Below are positions 15,382 to 23,828 of a stretch of DNA of 43,065 bases, piece by piece. Source of the DNA: Collinsella sp. (lineage in GTDB: Bacteria; Actinomycetota; Coriobacteriia; Coriobacteriales; Coriobacteriaceae). A model generated the notes under the pieces. It did not search any database. It had not been told where the DNA came from and saw only the letters and a program-made list of their open reading frames with translations. The stretch spans positions 1-43,065 of the forward strand of contig JAHAAK010000018.1 in NCBI GenBank assembly GCA_018376905.1. Reading direction: 5' to 3'. Both the position numbers and the translations under genes were made by a program. The stretch's first letter is position 1, and the number at the start of each line of letters is the position of its first letter.

Positions 15382-16279
15382 CCCTAAGAAGCGCGGCGGA
15401 TTGGGTCGTGGACTCAATGCATTGGTCTCAGAAGCAGAATATGAGACAGGTGGATCTGCAACGTCGTCATCAAATGCCGCTTCGGAAACCAAGCTTCCAA
15501 TCGAAGACATCGTTCCGAACCCAAACCAACCTCGAATTCATTTTAACGAGACTGAACTTCGAGAATTGAGTGAGTCAATTCAGGAGCATGGTGTTCTGCA
15601 ACCGCTTCTTGTACGTAAACATGGTAATGGCTACGAGATCATTGCTGGCGAGCGCCGCTATCAGGCTTCAAAACTAGCAGGCCTTGAAGAACTCCCCGTC
15701 ATCATCAAAGATGTTGACGATGAGGAAATGCTTGCGCTGGCATTGATTGAAAACTTGCAGCGTTCTGACTTAAATCCGGTCGAAGAGGCTAAGGGATATC
15801 GACAGCTTATCGATGCGAGCGGCATGACTCAAGAGGCCTTGTCTAAGGCTGTCAGTAAGTCTCGTTCTGCCATCACCAATTCATTGCGTCTGCTCGATCT
15901 TCCCGAGGTAGTTCAGCAGATGATTTTTGAAGGCAAATTGACTGCTGGCCATGCACGTGCGATTCTCGCAGTCCCGTATGAGGATGCTCGCATTAAGTTG
16001 GCTGAGAAGGTTGTTGCAGAAGGATTGTCTGTTCGTGCGACAGAAAACCTTGCTCCATTGTTTTCTGCCGGAGAGACACCAAAGGCACCGCGTCCCGCGA
16101 CTCCACAGTCTTTTAAAAAGGCTGCGCGTGTTCTGCGTCAGGTTTTTAACACAAACGTTCGCGTAAAGAGCTCCCGCGGTAAGAATAAGATCGAGATTGA
16201 ATTTAAGGATGAAGAGGAGCTGTCTCGCATTCTTGGTGAGATGATCCAATTTAATCAGGGAGGTCAGGATGAGGAATAA
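15374..16279 (+). CDS. parB: Chromosome partitioning protein ParB/Spo0J
   Basis: CTPase clamp that loads at parS and slides along DNA; 301 residues. The N-terminal RGGLGRGLNAL segment is the ParA-stimulating tail. The ParB/CTP-binding domain has IVPNPNQPR and the GERRYQASKLAG motif near residue 95. The helix-turn-helix lies near SKAVSKSRSAITNSLRLLDLP, and a basic C-terminal dimerisation region follows. Start is GTG, overlapping parA. Its target palindrome occurs three times just upstream. A small membrane gene begins inside its last codons. Confidence 0.97.
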   Translation: MPSPKKRGGLGRGLNALVSEAEYETGGSATSSSNAASETKLPIEDIVPNPNQPRIHFNETELRELSESIQEHGVLQPLLVRKHGNGYEIIAGERRYQASKLAGLEELPVIIKDVDDEEMLALALIENLQRSDLNPVEEAKGYRQLIDASGMTQEALSKAVSKSRSAITNSLRLLDLPEVVQQMIFEGKLTAGHARAILAVPYEDARIKLAEKVVAEGLSVRATENLAPLFSAGETPKAPRPATPQSFKKAARVLRQVFNTNVRVKSSRGKNKIEIEFKDEEELSRILGEMIQFNQGGQDEE

Positions 16280-16523
16280 AGTTCTGACTGCTATTGCCAT
16301 GGCTGCAACCGTTGCAGTTGGCGCATTCGTAGGTTATAAGGTTGTGACAGACGAAGAATTACGGGGTCGTTTGCTTCGTGGAGCGCAGGATATCGTCGAT
16401 ACATCCAAGAAGAAAATGGATGTTATGACCGAGGATGTTGCCATGCGTACGGCTCAGGTAACTAAGAATCCCAAGGTTAACCAGGATTGGGTAAACCGTC
16501 AATGGGAAAATGTAGGCTTTTAG
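16269..16523 (+). CDS. Small membrane-anchored protein after parB
   Basis: Unrecognised 84-residue protein. Residues about 5-25 form one hydrophobic, Ala/Val-rich segment, either a membrane anchor or an uncleaved signal. The rest is a charged helix (LRGRLLRGAQDIVDTSKKKMD) of the sort seen in YtxH-like envelope proteins. GGAGG is close upstream of its ATG, which lies 11 bases inside parB, so it is co-translated with the partition genes. A link between membrane and segregation would be attractive but is inference only. Confidence 0.8.
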   Translation: MRNKVLTAIAMAATVAVGAFVGYKVVTDEELRGRLLRGAQDIVDTSKKKMDVMTEDVAMRTAQVTKNPKVNQDWVNRQWENVGF

Positions 16524-16532
16524 GTACCTAAC
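16519..16532. repeat. Palindromic 14-mer, copy 2
   Basis: TTTAGGTACCTAAC, identical to 13018-13031. This copy overlaps the stop codon of the preceding 84-residue gene. Confidence 0.5.
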
Positions 16533-16550
16533 AATTACTAGCCATTTTTG

Positions 16551-16595
16551 AAGGGGTCCTTGTCTGAGCATCAGAACAGGGACCCCTTATTTCTT
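16551..16595 (+). terminator. Terminator after parAB unit
   Basis: AAGGGGTCC pairs with GGACCCCTT, with a further partly paired 20-base apex, followed by ATTTCTT. It would end the rsmG/parAB transcript. Confidence 0.75.
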
Positions 16596-16645
16596 CCGAA
16601 AAAGTTGTTGAACAATCGCGCGATACAGATTAATGAGAGATATGA

Positions 16646-16681
16646 AACAGCCCCGGTTGCAATTAAGCAACCGGGGCTGTT
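16646..16681 (-). terminator. Strong hairpin, likely rlmN terminator
   Basis: Perfect 15-bp stem (AACAGCCCCGGTTGC with its complement) around a six-base loop, lying 35 bases beyond the rlmN stop. On the minus strand it is followed by TTTCAT, a poor T tract, so its efficiency is uncertain; it may act in both directions. Confidence 0.65.
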
Positions 16682-16684
16682 CGA

Positions 16685-16700
16685 TGTTTCACATGAAACG
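16685..16700. promoter_or_regulatory. parS-like site after rlmN
   Basis: TGTTTCACATGAAACG matches parS at 14 of 16 bases, with one central change. It lies between the rlmN stop and its terminator hairpin, about 2.2 kb from the perfect sites. Confidence 0.5.
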
Positions 16701-16716
16701 TTTAGGTTGGACTCCC

Positions 16717-17769
16717 CTATGCGTTCTTTTGAACCTTGAAGCGCTGCTTGAGTTGCCCGCAAGCGGCATCGATATCGTTGCCACGAGAGTTACGGATCGT
16801 GGTCTCAATACCACGGGACTCAAGACGACGCTGAAGGTCTTCAACCTTATGAATCGGCGACGGCTTGAGAGGGCTGCCCTCGATATCGTTGAGCTGGATT
16901 AGGTTGACGTGGCACAGCGTGCCCTCGCAGAAGTCGCAGAGCGCCTGCATCTCGGGGTTAGTGTCATTGACACCCTCGATCATGGCGTATTCGTACGTCG
17001 GACGGCGGCCAGTCTTTTCGGTGTAGAGCTGAAGTGCCTCATGAAGACGAAGCAGCGTGTACTTCTTAACGCCGGGCATAATCTTGTTGCGCGTTGACTG
17101 GATGGCAGAGTGCAGCGAGACGGCGAGCGTGAACTGCTCGGGAATGTCGGCAAACTTACGAATACCAGGAATAACACCGCTGGTGGAGACGGTGAGGTGG
17201 CGCGCTCCGATACCGATGCCGTCAGGGTCATTAAGGATTCGTAGTGCCTTGAGGACCTCGTCGTAGTTGGCGAAAGGCTCGCCCTGGCCCATGAGCACGA
17301 CGCTCGTCGCGCGCTCACCAAAGTCGTTAGAAACATGGAGTACCTGGTCAACGATCTCCTGAGCGGTCAGCGAGCGCTTGAGGCCGTTCAGGCCGGTAGC
17401 GCAAAAAGCGCAGCCCATGCCACAGCCGGCTTGGGTGGATACACAGACAGACAGCTTGTTTCGACGAGGCATGCCGACGGTCTCGACGGAGATGCCGTCG
17501 TGGTACTCGAGTAGGTATTTACGAGAGCTATCCTTAGACACCTGTTTGGCGAGCTCGGTCGGCGTGTCGAAGGCAAAAGCCTCCTTCAGCTGCTCGCGGA
17601 AGGCCTTGGGGAGGTTGGTCATATCGTCAAACGAACAAACGTTCTTCTCAAAAACCCATTCGATAAGCTGCTTTGCGCGAAAAGCGGGTTGGCCGAGTTC
17701 GGCGACAAGTTCGCGAATATCGTTTTGGCTCAAATCGCGAATGTCTTGAGATTTAGTCCTGGGATTCAT
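16717..17769 (-). CDS. rlmN: Dual-specificity RNA methyltransferase RlmN
   Basis: Radical SAM enzyme that methylates C2 of A2503 in 23S rRNA and A37 in some tRNAs; 350 residues. The iron-sulfur motif is CGMGCAFC (Cys116, Cys120, Cys123). The MGQGEPFANYD segment follows near residue 155, and the methyl-transfer Cys337 lies in DIDAACGQL, as in E. coli RlmN, which separates it from Cfr-type resistance enzymes. Start is ATG at 17769. It is transcribed against the fork direction inferred for this arm, alone, divergent from ddl. Confidence 0.96.
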   Translation of the reverse strand: MNPRTKSQDIRDLSQNDIRELVAELGQPAFRAKQLIEWVFEKNVCSFDDMTNLPKAFREQLKEAFAFDTPTELAKQVSKDSSRKYLLEYHDGISVETVGMPRRNKLSVCVSTQAGCGMGCAFCATGLNGLKRSLTAQEIVDQVLHVSNDFGERATSVVLMGQGEPFANYDEVLKALRILNDPDGIGIGARHLTVSTSGVIPGIRKFADIPEQFTLAVSLHSAIQSTRNKIMPGVKKYTLLRLHEALQLYTEKTGRRPTYEYAMIEGVNDTNPEMQALCDFCEGTLCHVNLIQLNDIEGSPLKPSPIHKVEDLQRRLESRGIETTIRNSRGNDIDAACGQLKQRFKVQKNA

Positions 17770-17784
17770 GGAAGCCTTTCGATT

Positions 17785-17814
17785 TTGGGGAAACGTAGAG
17801 GGTATCGCTACAAT
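17785..17814 (+). promoter_or_regulatory. Likely ddl promoter
   Basis: TTGGGG (17785-17790), 18-base spacer, TACAAT (17809-17814), about 40 bases before the ddl start. The -10 is good and the -35 weak. Confidence 0.5.
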
Positions 17815-17854
17815 ATGGTATCAGCTGCAGAAATTATAGAGGAGGAGTCTGCCC

Positions 17855-18820
17855 ATGCCGGGTAAAAGCCTAGAGAACATGCACGTAGCGGTCTTGGCGG
17901 GCGGCCATTCCGCCGAACGCGAGATTTCGCTCAATTCGGGAAAGAATGTCGTGGTGGCACTGAAGGAGGCCGGCTACACCTCGGTGGAGTTGCTCGACAC
18001 CGCCGCCGATGACTTTATGGTGACCATGGCGACGGGCGGCTTCGACGTGGCGTTTATCGCCATGCACGGCGCCGGCGGCGAGGATGGCGCCATGCAGGGG
18101 GCCATGGAGACGCTGGGTATCCCCTACACGGCGTCGGGCGTGCTCGCCAGCGCATGTGGCGCCGATAAAGAGGTTTCAAAGCTTCTGTATGCCAAGGCTG
18201 GCATCCCCATTGCCCCCGGCCTGGCGCTTGAGGCGGGCGACGAGATCGATATCGATCGTATCGTCGAGGTTTGTGGCGAGCGTTGCTTTGTAAAGCCCGC
18301 TGTCAACGGTTCTAGCTACGGCATTTCGCTCGTTCACGAGCCTTCCGAGCTGCCGGCGGCAATCGCCAAGGCTTTTGAGTACGGCGATAAGGTGCTGGTC
18401 GAAAAGTGCATCGAGGGAACCGAGATCACCGTGGGCGTGTATGGCGAGGACGACGTGCGCGCGCTGCCGATTGTGGAGATTCGCAAGCCTGAGGACTGCG
18501 AGTTCTACGATCTGGATGTGAAATACGTCGACCCCACGGACATCCATCGCATTCCGGCGCAGATTTCGCCCGAGAACTACGCTCGTGCCCAGGAGCTCGC
18601 CTGTGCCGCCCATAAGGCACTCGGCTGCCTGGGTATCTCGCGCAGCGACTTTATCGTGAGCGAGGACGGTCCTGTCATTCTCGAGACCAATACCATTCCC
18701 GGCATGACCGATACGTCGCTGTATCCCGATGAGATTCGCCATACCGACGACATGACGTTCCCGCAGGTGTGCGACAGCCTGATCCGTATGGGTCTCCGTC
18801 GAGCGGGCGTTGCATGCTAA
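17855..18820 (+). CDS. ddl: D-alanine--D-alanine ligase
   Basis: ATP-grasp enzyme joining two D-Ala for peptidoglycan precursors; 321 residues. Motifs include VLAGGHSAEREISLNSG near residue 14, the HGAGGEDGAMQGAMETLGIPY block, VKPAVNGSSYGIS, and the omega-loop EFYDLDVKY with the Lys-Tyr pair typical of D-Ala-D-Ala rather than D-Ala-D-Lac ligases. It ends with the metal site ETNTIPGMTDTSLYP. GAGGAGG lies before the ATG. The last codons overlap the start of the helicase gene (ATGCTAA), an odd pairing of a cell-wall and a DNA-repair enzyme in one transcript. Confidence 0.95.
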   Translation: MPGKSLENMHVAVLAGGHSAEREISLNSGKNVVVALKEAGYTSVELLDTAADDFMVTMATGGFDVAFIAMHGAGGEDGAMQGAMETLGIPYTASGVLASACGADKEVSKLLYAKAGIPIAPGLALEAGDEIDIDRIVEVCGERCFVKPAVNGSSYGISLVHEPSELPAAIAKAFEYGDKVLVEKCIEGTEITVGVYGEDDVRALPIVEIRKPEDCEFYDLDVKYVDPTDIHRIPAQISPENYARAQELACAAHKALGCLGISRSDFIVSEDGPVILETNTIPGMTDTSLYPDEIRHTDDMTFPQVCDSLIRMGLRRAGVAC

Positions 18821-21708
18821 TCGAGGACGCCGTATCTCCTGGAACGCCGCAGTTTGTCATCGATTCTTATGCCACGCTCGCCGAGCGCGCCAAGACGCAG
18901 TCGTTTGGCCTCATCGAGGAGGATGTAATCGTCCTCGATACCGAGACCACGGGTCTTTCGGTGCAGGACAACGAGTTAATTGAGATTTCCGCGGCCCGTC
19001 TTTCGGGCCGCGAGGTCATTGACCGCTTCGATACGTTCGTGCATCCCAAGCAGCTGATTCCTGCAGAGATTACCGAGCTCACGAGTATTACGAACGCCGA
19101 TGTGGCAGATGCCCCGTCGGCCGTCGAGGCCGTCGCGGCACTCGCCGACTTTGTGGGCGGCTGTCCTGTTATCGCACATAACGCCACGTTTGACCGGTCG
19201 TTTATCGAATCGGTCAAAGGCGGCGTCAACGTGAGTGATATCTGGATCGATTCGCTGGCGCTATCGCGCATTGCGCTTCCGCGCCTGACATCGCACAAAC
19301 TGTCCTTTATGGCCGACTTGTTTGGGTGCGATTCGGTATCGCACCGTGCGAATGCAGACGTTGATGCCCTGTGCGGTGTGTGGCGCGTGCTGCTGGTCGC
19401 ACTTACCGACCTGCCTTCGGGCCTTATGGCGCGCTTGGCGGACATGCACGCGGACGTGCCTTGGTCCTACCGTCCCATTTTTTCTTTTTTGGCTGGCCAG
19501 AACCCGGGTTCGATATTTTCGCTCAGCGCCGCTCGTGCCGATGTGCTCAAGGCCGATCGCGCGGACGATCGCGTTGATGCGGACGAGCTGTCGGTCCTTA
19601 AGATGCCGAGCCGTGAAGAGATCGAGGCAGATTACGCCCCCGGCGGCCTGGTCAATCGTATGTACCCCACCTATGAGCCGCGCGACGAGCAGATCGCGAT
19701 GGCGGTTGAGGTGCGCGATGCGCTGGTCACGGGTACCCATCGCGTGATCGAGGCGGGCACGGGCGTCGGTAAGTCGATGGCCTATCTCGTGCCCTTTGCC
19801 GAGGCCGCCCGCCGAAACAACATTACCGTTGGCATTGCGACCAAATCGAATAATCTTGCCGACCAGCTTATGTACCATGAGCTGCCAAAGCTCGCCGAAC
19901 AGCTGGACGGGGGCCTGTCATTTTGTGCACTCAAGGGCTATGACCACTATCCGTGCCTGCGCAAGCTCGAGCGCATGAGCCGTGGTCAGGTTGAGATTAC
20001 CACCAAGCGCGATCCTGCTGACACGCTCACAGCGGTTGCGGTGATCATGGCGTATGTGTGCCAATCTGCCGATGGAGACCTCGATTCACTTGGCATTCGC
20101 TGGCGCAGCGTCAACCGTCCCGACTTTACGACGGCTTCGCGCGAGTGTGCACGCCGTCTGTGTCCGTTCTTCCCTGACAAATGCCTGGTCCACGGGGCAC
20201 GTCGCCGTGCTGCACATGCCGACGTGGTGGTCACCAACCATTCCCTACTGTTCCGCAACGTGGCCGCCGAGGGAAGGATTTTGCCTCCGATTCGTCACTG
20301 GGTGGTCGATGAGGCCCATTCTATCGAGCGCGAGGCCCGTCGCCAATGGGCGCGCGTGGTTTCGGCCGATGAGTCGCGCGTGCTGTTTGAGCGCTTGGGC
20401 GGATCGAGTGCCGGTGCGCTGAGTCAGGTTTCTCGTGACCTGGCCACTTCCGAGGGCTCCACGCTCTACCTGGGACTCACTGCCAAGGCGACGTCGACGG
20501 TTGCCCGCGCGAGCATGGCGATTGCCGATGTGTTCGATGGCGTGCGCGAGCTTGGCCGCCGTGCCCGCGGGGGCTATGACAACGCGAATCTGTGGATTGG
20601 CCCCGAGCTGCGCGAGTCGGATGACTGGCACGATTTTTTGCAGTCGGCCCATACCGCAATTGATGCGCTGGACCAAGCGGATAAAAGCGTAGACGCGCTG
20701 GTGCAAGCCGTCGCTGCCGATAAGCCTGAGGTCGTCGTCGACCTGGGCGAGATTTCGCGCCGTCTTCACGAGTTGGTCGAGAATCTCAAGCTCATCATTG
20801 AGGGTACGGATGAGCACTATGTGTACTCATTGCAGGTTAACCGCCGGCTGCGAGCGGGCGGGGAGTCTATGACCGCTGAGCGCATCGATATCGGCGAGGC
20901 CCTGGCGAACGAGTGGCTGCCCGAGGTGCACACGGCCATCTTCGCTTCGGCGACCATGACGGTGTCCAAGAGCTTTGAGCATTTCAACCATGCTGTCGGC
21001 CTCGATCGCATTGGTGCGTCGACATCCTCATCGCTGCACCTGGATTCGAGCTATGACTTTGACTCGAATATGGCCGTGGTCGTGGCGGGGGACATTCCCG
21101 ATCCGCGCGATCGCGAGCGCTATCTGTCAGCGCTCGAGTGCGTACTGGTCGATGCCCATCTCGCCATGGGTGGATCGGTGCTTACGCTGTTCACTAACAG
21201 GCGCGATATGGAGGACCTGTATGCCCGTGTCGAGCCCAAATTGGCGCGAGCGGGTCTGGAGCTCAATTGTCAACAGCGCAACTCGTCCCCGCGTCGCCTG
21301 CGCGATCGGTTTATCAACGAGCCGACCTCATCGCTCTTTGCGCTCAAGGCCTTTTGGGAGGGCTTTGACGCCAGCGGCGAGACGCTGCGCTGCGTCATTA
21401 TCCCCAAGCTGCCGTTCTCGAGCCCCACGGATCCTCTTTCGTGCGAGCGCAACCTGCGCGAAGACCGCGCTTGGGCGCGCTACTCGCTGCCCGAGGCGGT
21501 GCTCGAAGTCAAGCAAGCCGCCGGCCGTCTCATTCGCTCGTCGACTGATTGCGGCGTGCTTATCTTGGCAGATCCGCGTTTGGTGACAAAGGGCTACGGC
21601 AAGAAGTTCTTGACGTCGCTGCCTACGACTTCCTACCAGCGTATCGAGTCGGCACAGATCGGTCATTATTTGCAGCTGTGGCGTGCGCGCCACGAGAGAC
21701 GCCGTTAA
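18814..21708 (+). CDS. dinG: Exonuclease-DinG helicase fusion
   Basis: A 964-residue fusion. Residues about 35-190 form a DEDDh 3'-5' exonuclease domain with LDTETTG (Asp42, Glu44), HNATFD (Asp127) and His177/Asp182. From about 290 an XPD/DinG superfamily-2 helicase follows: Walker A EAGTGVGKS (Lys320), DEAH box VVDEAHS (499-502) and late motifs WEGFDASGE and QAAGRLIRSSTD. Cys381, Cys445, Cys450 and Cys457 sit between Walker A and DEAH, matching the iron-sulfur cluster of E. coli DinG; B. subtilis DinG, which has the same nuclease fusion, lacks it. I choose ATG at 18814, overlapping the ddl stop; an in-frame ATG at 18769 is possible. Its stop overlaps the stop of a convergent WYL gene. Confidence 0.9.
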   Translation: MLIEDAVSPGTPQFVIDSYATLAERAKTQSFGLIEEDVIVLDTETTGLSVQDNELIEISAARLSGREVIDRFDTFVHPKQLIPAEITELTSITNADVADAPSAVEAVAALADFVGGCPVIAHNATFDRSFIESVKGGVNVSDIWIDSLALSRIALPRLTSHKLSFMADLFGCDSVSHRANADVDALCGVWRVLLVALTDLPSGLMARLADMHADVPWSYRPIFSFLAGQNPGSIFSLSAARADVLKADRADDRVDADELSVLKMPSREEIEADYAPGGLVNRMYPTYEPRDEQIAMAVEVRDALVTGTHRVIEAGTGVGKSMAYLVPFAEAARRNNITVGIATKSNNLADQLMYHELPKLAEQLDGGLSFCALKGYDHYPCLRKLERMSRGQVEITTKRDPADTLTAVAVIMAYVCQSADGDLDSLGIRWRSVNRPDFTTASRECARRLCPFFPDKCLVHGARRRAAHADVVVTNHSLLFRNVAAEGRILPPIRHWVVDEAHSIEREARRQWARVVSADESRVLFERLGGSSAGALSQVSRDLATSEGSTLYLGLTAKATSTVARASMAIADVFDGVRELGRRARGGYDNANLWIGPELRESDDWHDFLQSAHTAIDALDQADKSVDALVQAVAADKPEVVVDLGEISRRLHELVENLKLIIEGTDEHYVYSLQVNRRLRAGGESMTAERIDIGEALANEWLPEVHTAIFASATMTVSKSFEHFNHAVGLDRIGASTSSSLHLDSSYDFDSNMAVVVAGDIPDPRDRERYLSALECVLVDAHLAMGGSVLTLFTNRRDMEDLYARVEPKLARAGLELNCQQRNSSPRRLRDRFINEPTSSLFALKAFWEGFDASGETLRCVIIPKLPFSSPTDPLSCERNLREDRAWARYSLPEAVLEVKQAAGRLIRSSTDCGVLILADPRLVTKGYGKKFLTSLPTTSYQRIESAQIGHYLQLWRARHERRR

Positions 21709-22622
21709 AGCGGGCAGGTCAGGCTCTTCGCCATATCGCATAGACGCTTTGCCAAGGCGGGGTCATCCAGTATGCGGATGGCTCCGCCCGCTGCGATTAT
21801 CTGACAGAACAGCCAGTGCTCTGACCCATAACGCACGGTCACCGTTGCCATGTCTGTCCCGTTTGGCTCAATCGACATGATGCCGGCCCAGTCTAGGCGC
21901 TCTGCCATGTCGAGCGGCATGAGGAGTTTTGCGCTCTGTTCCGCATGGGAAAGGGATTCGTGGATGGATGCGGACGCGGGCGTGTGGCGCTCCACGGAAT
22001 CGTCGGTGAAGGCAAGGCCCTCGATTTTGTCCATGCGGTAGGAGCGCTGCTCGTCAACTTCGACATCCCAGGCAATCAGGTAGGTTTGATCACCATGTGT
22101 CGCGATGCGCAGGGGGTCGATGAGACGCTCGCGCGCCCGTGCGTCGTCCATCGAACGGTAGGTGATGCGGCATCGAACGCCGTCTTGAATCGCGCAGTTC
22201 AGCTGTTGCCAGTGCGATCCTCGGGCAACGGTATCGACGACGCGCTGGTTGTAGCCGAGTTCCTCGGGTAGGAGGGCATGTCGGATACGCTCTGCTGCCC
22301 GAGAGTCGATTCCCATCGATTCGAGTTCGTGATTGAGCACGGCGCCTTCGGCGGCACTTAGACGCAAGGGCAGCACACGCCCCGCATCACCTGTCAGGAT
22401 GATGCGCTCGCCGCGGCGTTCGCAGATGATGCGTGCGCCCGACTCACGGTCAGCGAGGGTCGAGACGATATCGATAATTTCATCGAGCGCCGCACCCGTG
22501 ATATCAAAACGGCTGCAGATATCCCCTCGTGTCATGCCGGTCTTGCCGGCAGCGCAGAGGGCCTCCATGATGTCAATCGCACGCGAGAGCCTTTGCTCGC
22601 TGGTGAGTTTACGCGCGGGCAT
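21705..22622 (-). CDS. WYL-domain regulator, PafC-like
   Basis: A 305-residue transcription regulator. An N-terminal winged-helix-like segment (RLSRAIDIMEALCAAG, then TRGDICSRFDITGAALDEIIDIV) is followed by the WYL domain with YLIAWDVEVDEQRSYRMDKIEGL near residues 165-190 and a C-terminal WCX-like extension. The frame is open to 22682, but ATG at 22622 overlaps the upstream WYL gene by only 14 bases and starts the family fold properly. Tandem WYL proteins of this type form PafBC in mycobacteria, a LexA-independent DNA-damage activator. The adjacent DinG-like repair helicase fits that reading; the assignment is inference. Confidence 0.8.
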   Translation of the reverse strand: MPARKLTSEQRLSRAIDIMEALCAAGKTGMTRGDICSRFDITGAALDEIIDIVSTLADRESGARIICERRGERIILTGDAGRVLPLRLSAAEGAVLNHELESMGIDSRAAERIRHALLPEELGYNQRVVDTVARGSHWQQLNCAIQDGVRCRITYRSMDDARARERLIDPLRIATHGDQTYLIAWDVEVDEQRSYRMDKIEGLAFTDDSVERHTPASASIHESLSHAEQSAKLLMPLDMAERLDWAGIMSIEPNGTDMATVTVRYGSEHWLFCQIIAAGGAIRILDDPALAKRLCDMAKSLTCPL

Positions 22623-23631
22623 GCTCGTGCACCGTCCTTTCGATGAGGTGGTTCCACGCCAGTTTAAGTGCATCGGGGGCAACGGGTCTCATGCCGTCCA
22701 TGGCGTGCTCCATGCAAAACGAGGCGGCGGCATTAAGATTGCGCACGCTGACGGTCCAGGTCCAACCCTCTTCGGTGCGTGTGAGCTCTCCGCGACCCCG
22801 CGTAAGGCCGCTGACCATGTCGGCCTGGGCTTGCGGGGCAAACGAAAAGGTCGCCATAACGGGCCTGCAATCGGCGAAATCAAACTCAAAGAACAGGCGA
22901 TCGTTCAGGTTGAAGTCGGCAGGGATGGAGTAGGACTTCGAGGGGCGCCATGCGCGAACGATACGGTCGCAGCGAAACGTCCTAATTTCGTCGGTGGCGT
23001 TGTCGAGTCCGCAAAAATACGCCACGCCCTCGTGCTCGAACATGCCGTACACGCAGACGGTGCGTTCTTTTTGCTCTCCGCGCCCGTTTTGATACAAAAA
23101 GCGCAGCGCGCAGCGTTCGGCAAAAGCGCTCCACACCGCATCGACGGCAGGCGAGCGACGGGCGGGAGGTTCTTCTGCGGTCGATGCGCCAGTGAGGTAG
23201 GCGATCTTGGAGCGTATGTCTGCAAGCGGCGTGGCAAACGCGGCCGAACCGGTCGCAAGGGTCTGGTCGATAGCGTCGAGCAAGATGTCCGCGTCGTCTG
23301 CAGTGATGAGGCCACCGGCCGCAAACGTGTGCTCGCGATCGATGGTCCACGCGCTTTCTTCGGTTTCTTGGGCGCCTGCTGCGCGGACTTCTTTGATCGT
23401 GATTCCGCGTTCGAGGAGTTTTTCGCGATCGCGGCGAAACTTGCGCTTGTCCGAGTCGATATTGCCCGATCCATAGCCAAGATCGGAATCCAGGACAATT
23501 TGCTCTGTGGTCAGTGGCTCGGGAGAGCTGTTAAGGACAAAGAACAGATTGAGGATGCGCTGGGCGGTCTTGTCGAAATCGGGCCCCGGCGCCCCCTTTT
23601 TATTCGTTACGGTTGTATCGCTTGCCGTCAT
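22609..23631 (-). CDS. WYL-domain regulator, PafB-like
   Basis: 340-residue partner of the preceding regulator. The N-terminus carries a helix-turn-helix (RILNLFFVLNSSPEPLTTEQIV, then the KRKFRRDREKLLERGI recognition pattern usual in this family), followed by a WYL domain (VAYFCGLDNATDEIRTFRCDRI near residue 215) and a C-terminal extension. The start is taken as ATG at 23631, since GAGGA lies close upstream; ATG at 23664 has no ribosome site. It is divergent from the M28-like gene. Together the two make a translationally coupled pair, expected to act as one two-subunit regulator. Confidence 0.8.
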   Translation of the reverse strand: MTASDTTVTNKKGAPGPDFDKTAQRILNLFFVLNSSPEPLTTEQIVLDSDLGYGSGNIDSDKRKFRRDREKLLERGITIKEVRAAGAQETEESAWTIDREHTFAAGGLITADDADILLDAIDQTLATGSAAFATPLADIRSKIAYLTGASTAEEPPARRSPAVDAVWSAFAERCALRFLYQNGRGEQKERTVCVYGMFEHEGVAYFCGLDNATDEIRTFRCDRIVRAWRPSKSYSIPADFNLNDRLFFEFDFADCRPVMATFSFAPQAQADMVSGLTRGRGELTRTEEGWTWTVSVRNLNAAASFCMEHAMDGMRPVAPDALKLAWNHLIERTVHEHARA

Positions 23632-23828
23632 AGAATCCTCGCATGGGAAGGTGTTTGATGCCATGATTTTAGTCCGATATGGAGATTAGGCTATATCCTT
23701 GTTCGCTCGCGGCGTTAAGATGGCCCGAATTCGGTCGTTTGCGCTCGCTCGGGGTATACTTTCGACTATATACGGTTCTAATGTGCATGCATTGGGCCTA
23801 TTTGTCGGATTATGGATGTGGAGCGCAC

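Noticed and set aside
16717..17769. Cfr resistance methyltransferase
   Set aside because: The DIDAACGQL and other blocks match RlmN, and the genomic setting is housekeeping.
17855..18820. VanA-type D-Ala-D-Lac ligase
   Set aside because: The omega loop keeps the Lys-Tyr pair typical of D-Ala-D-Ala ligases, and no vanH/vanX neighbours are present.
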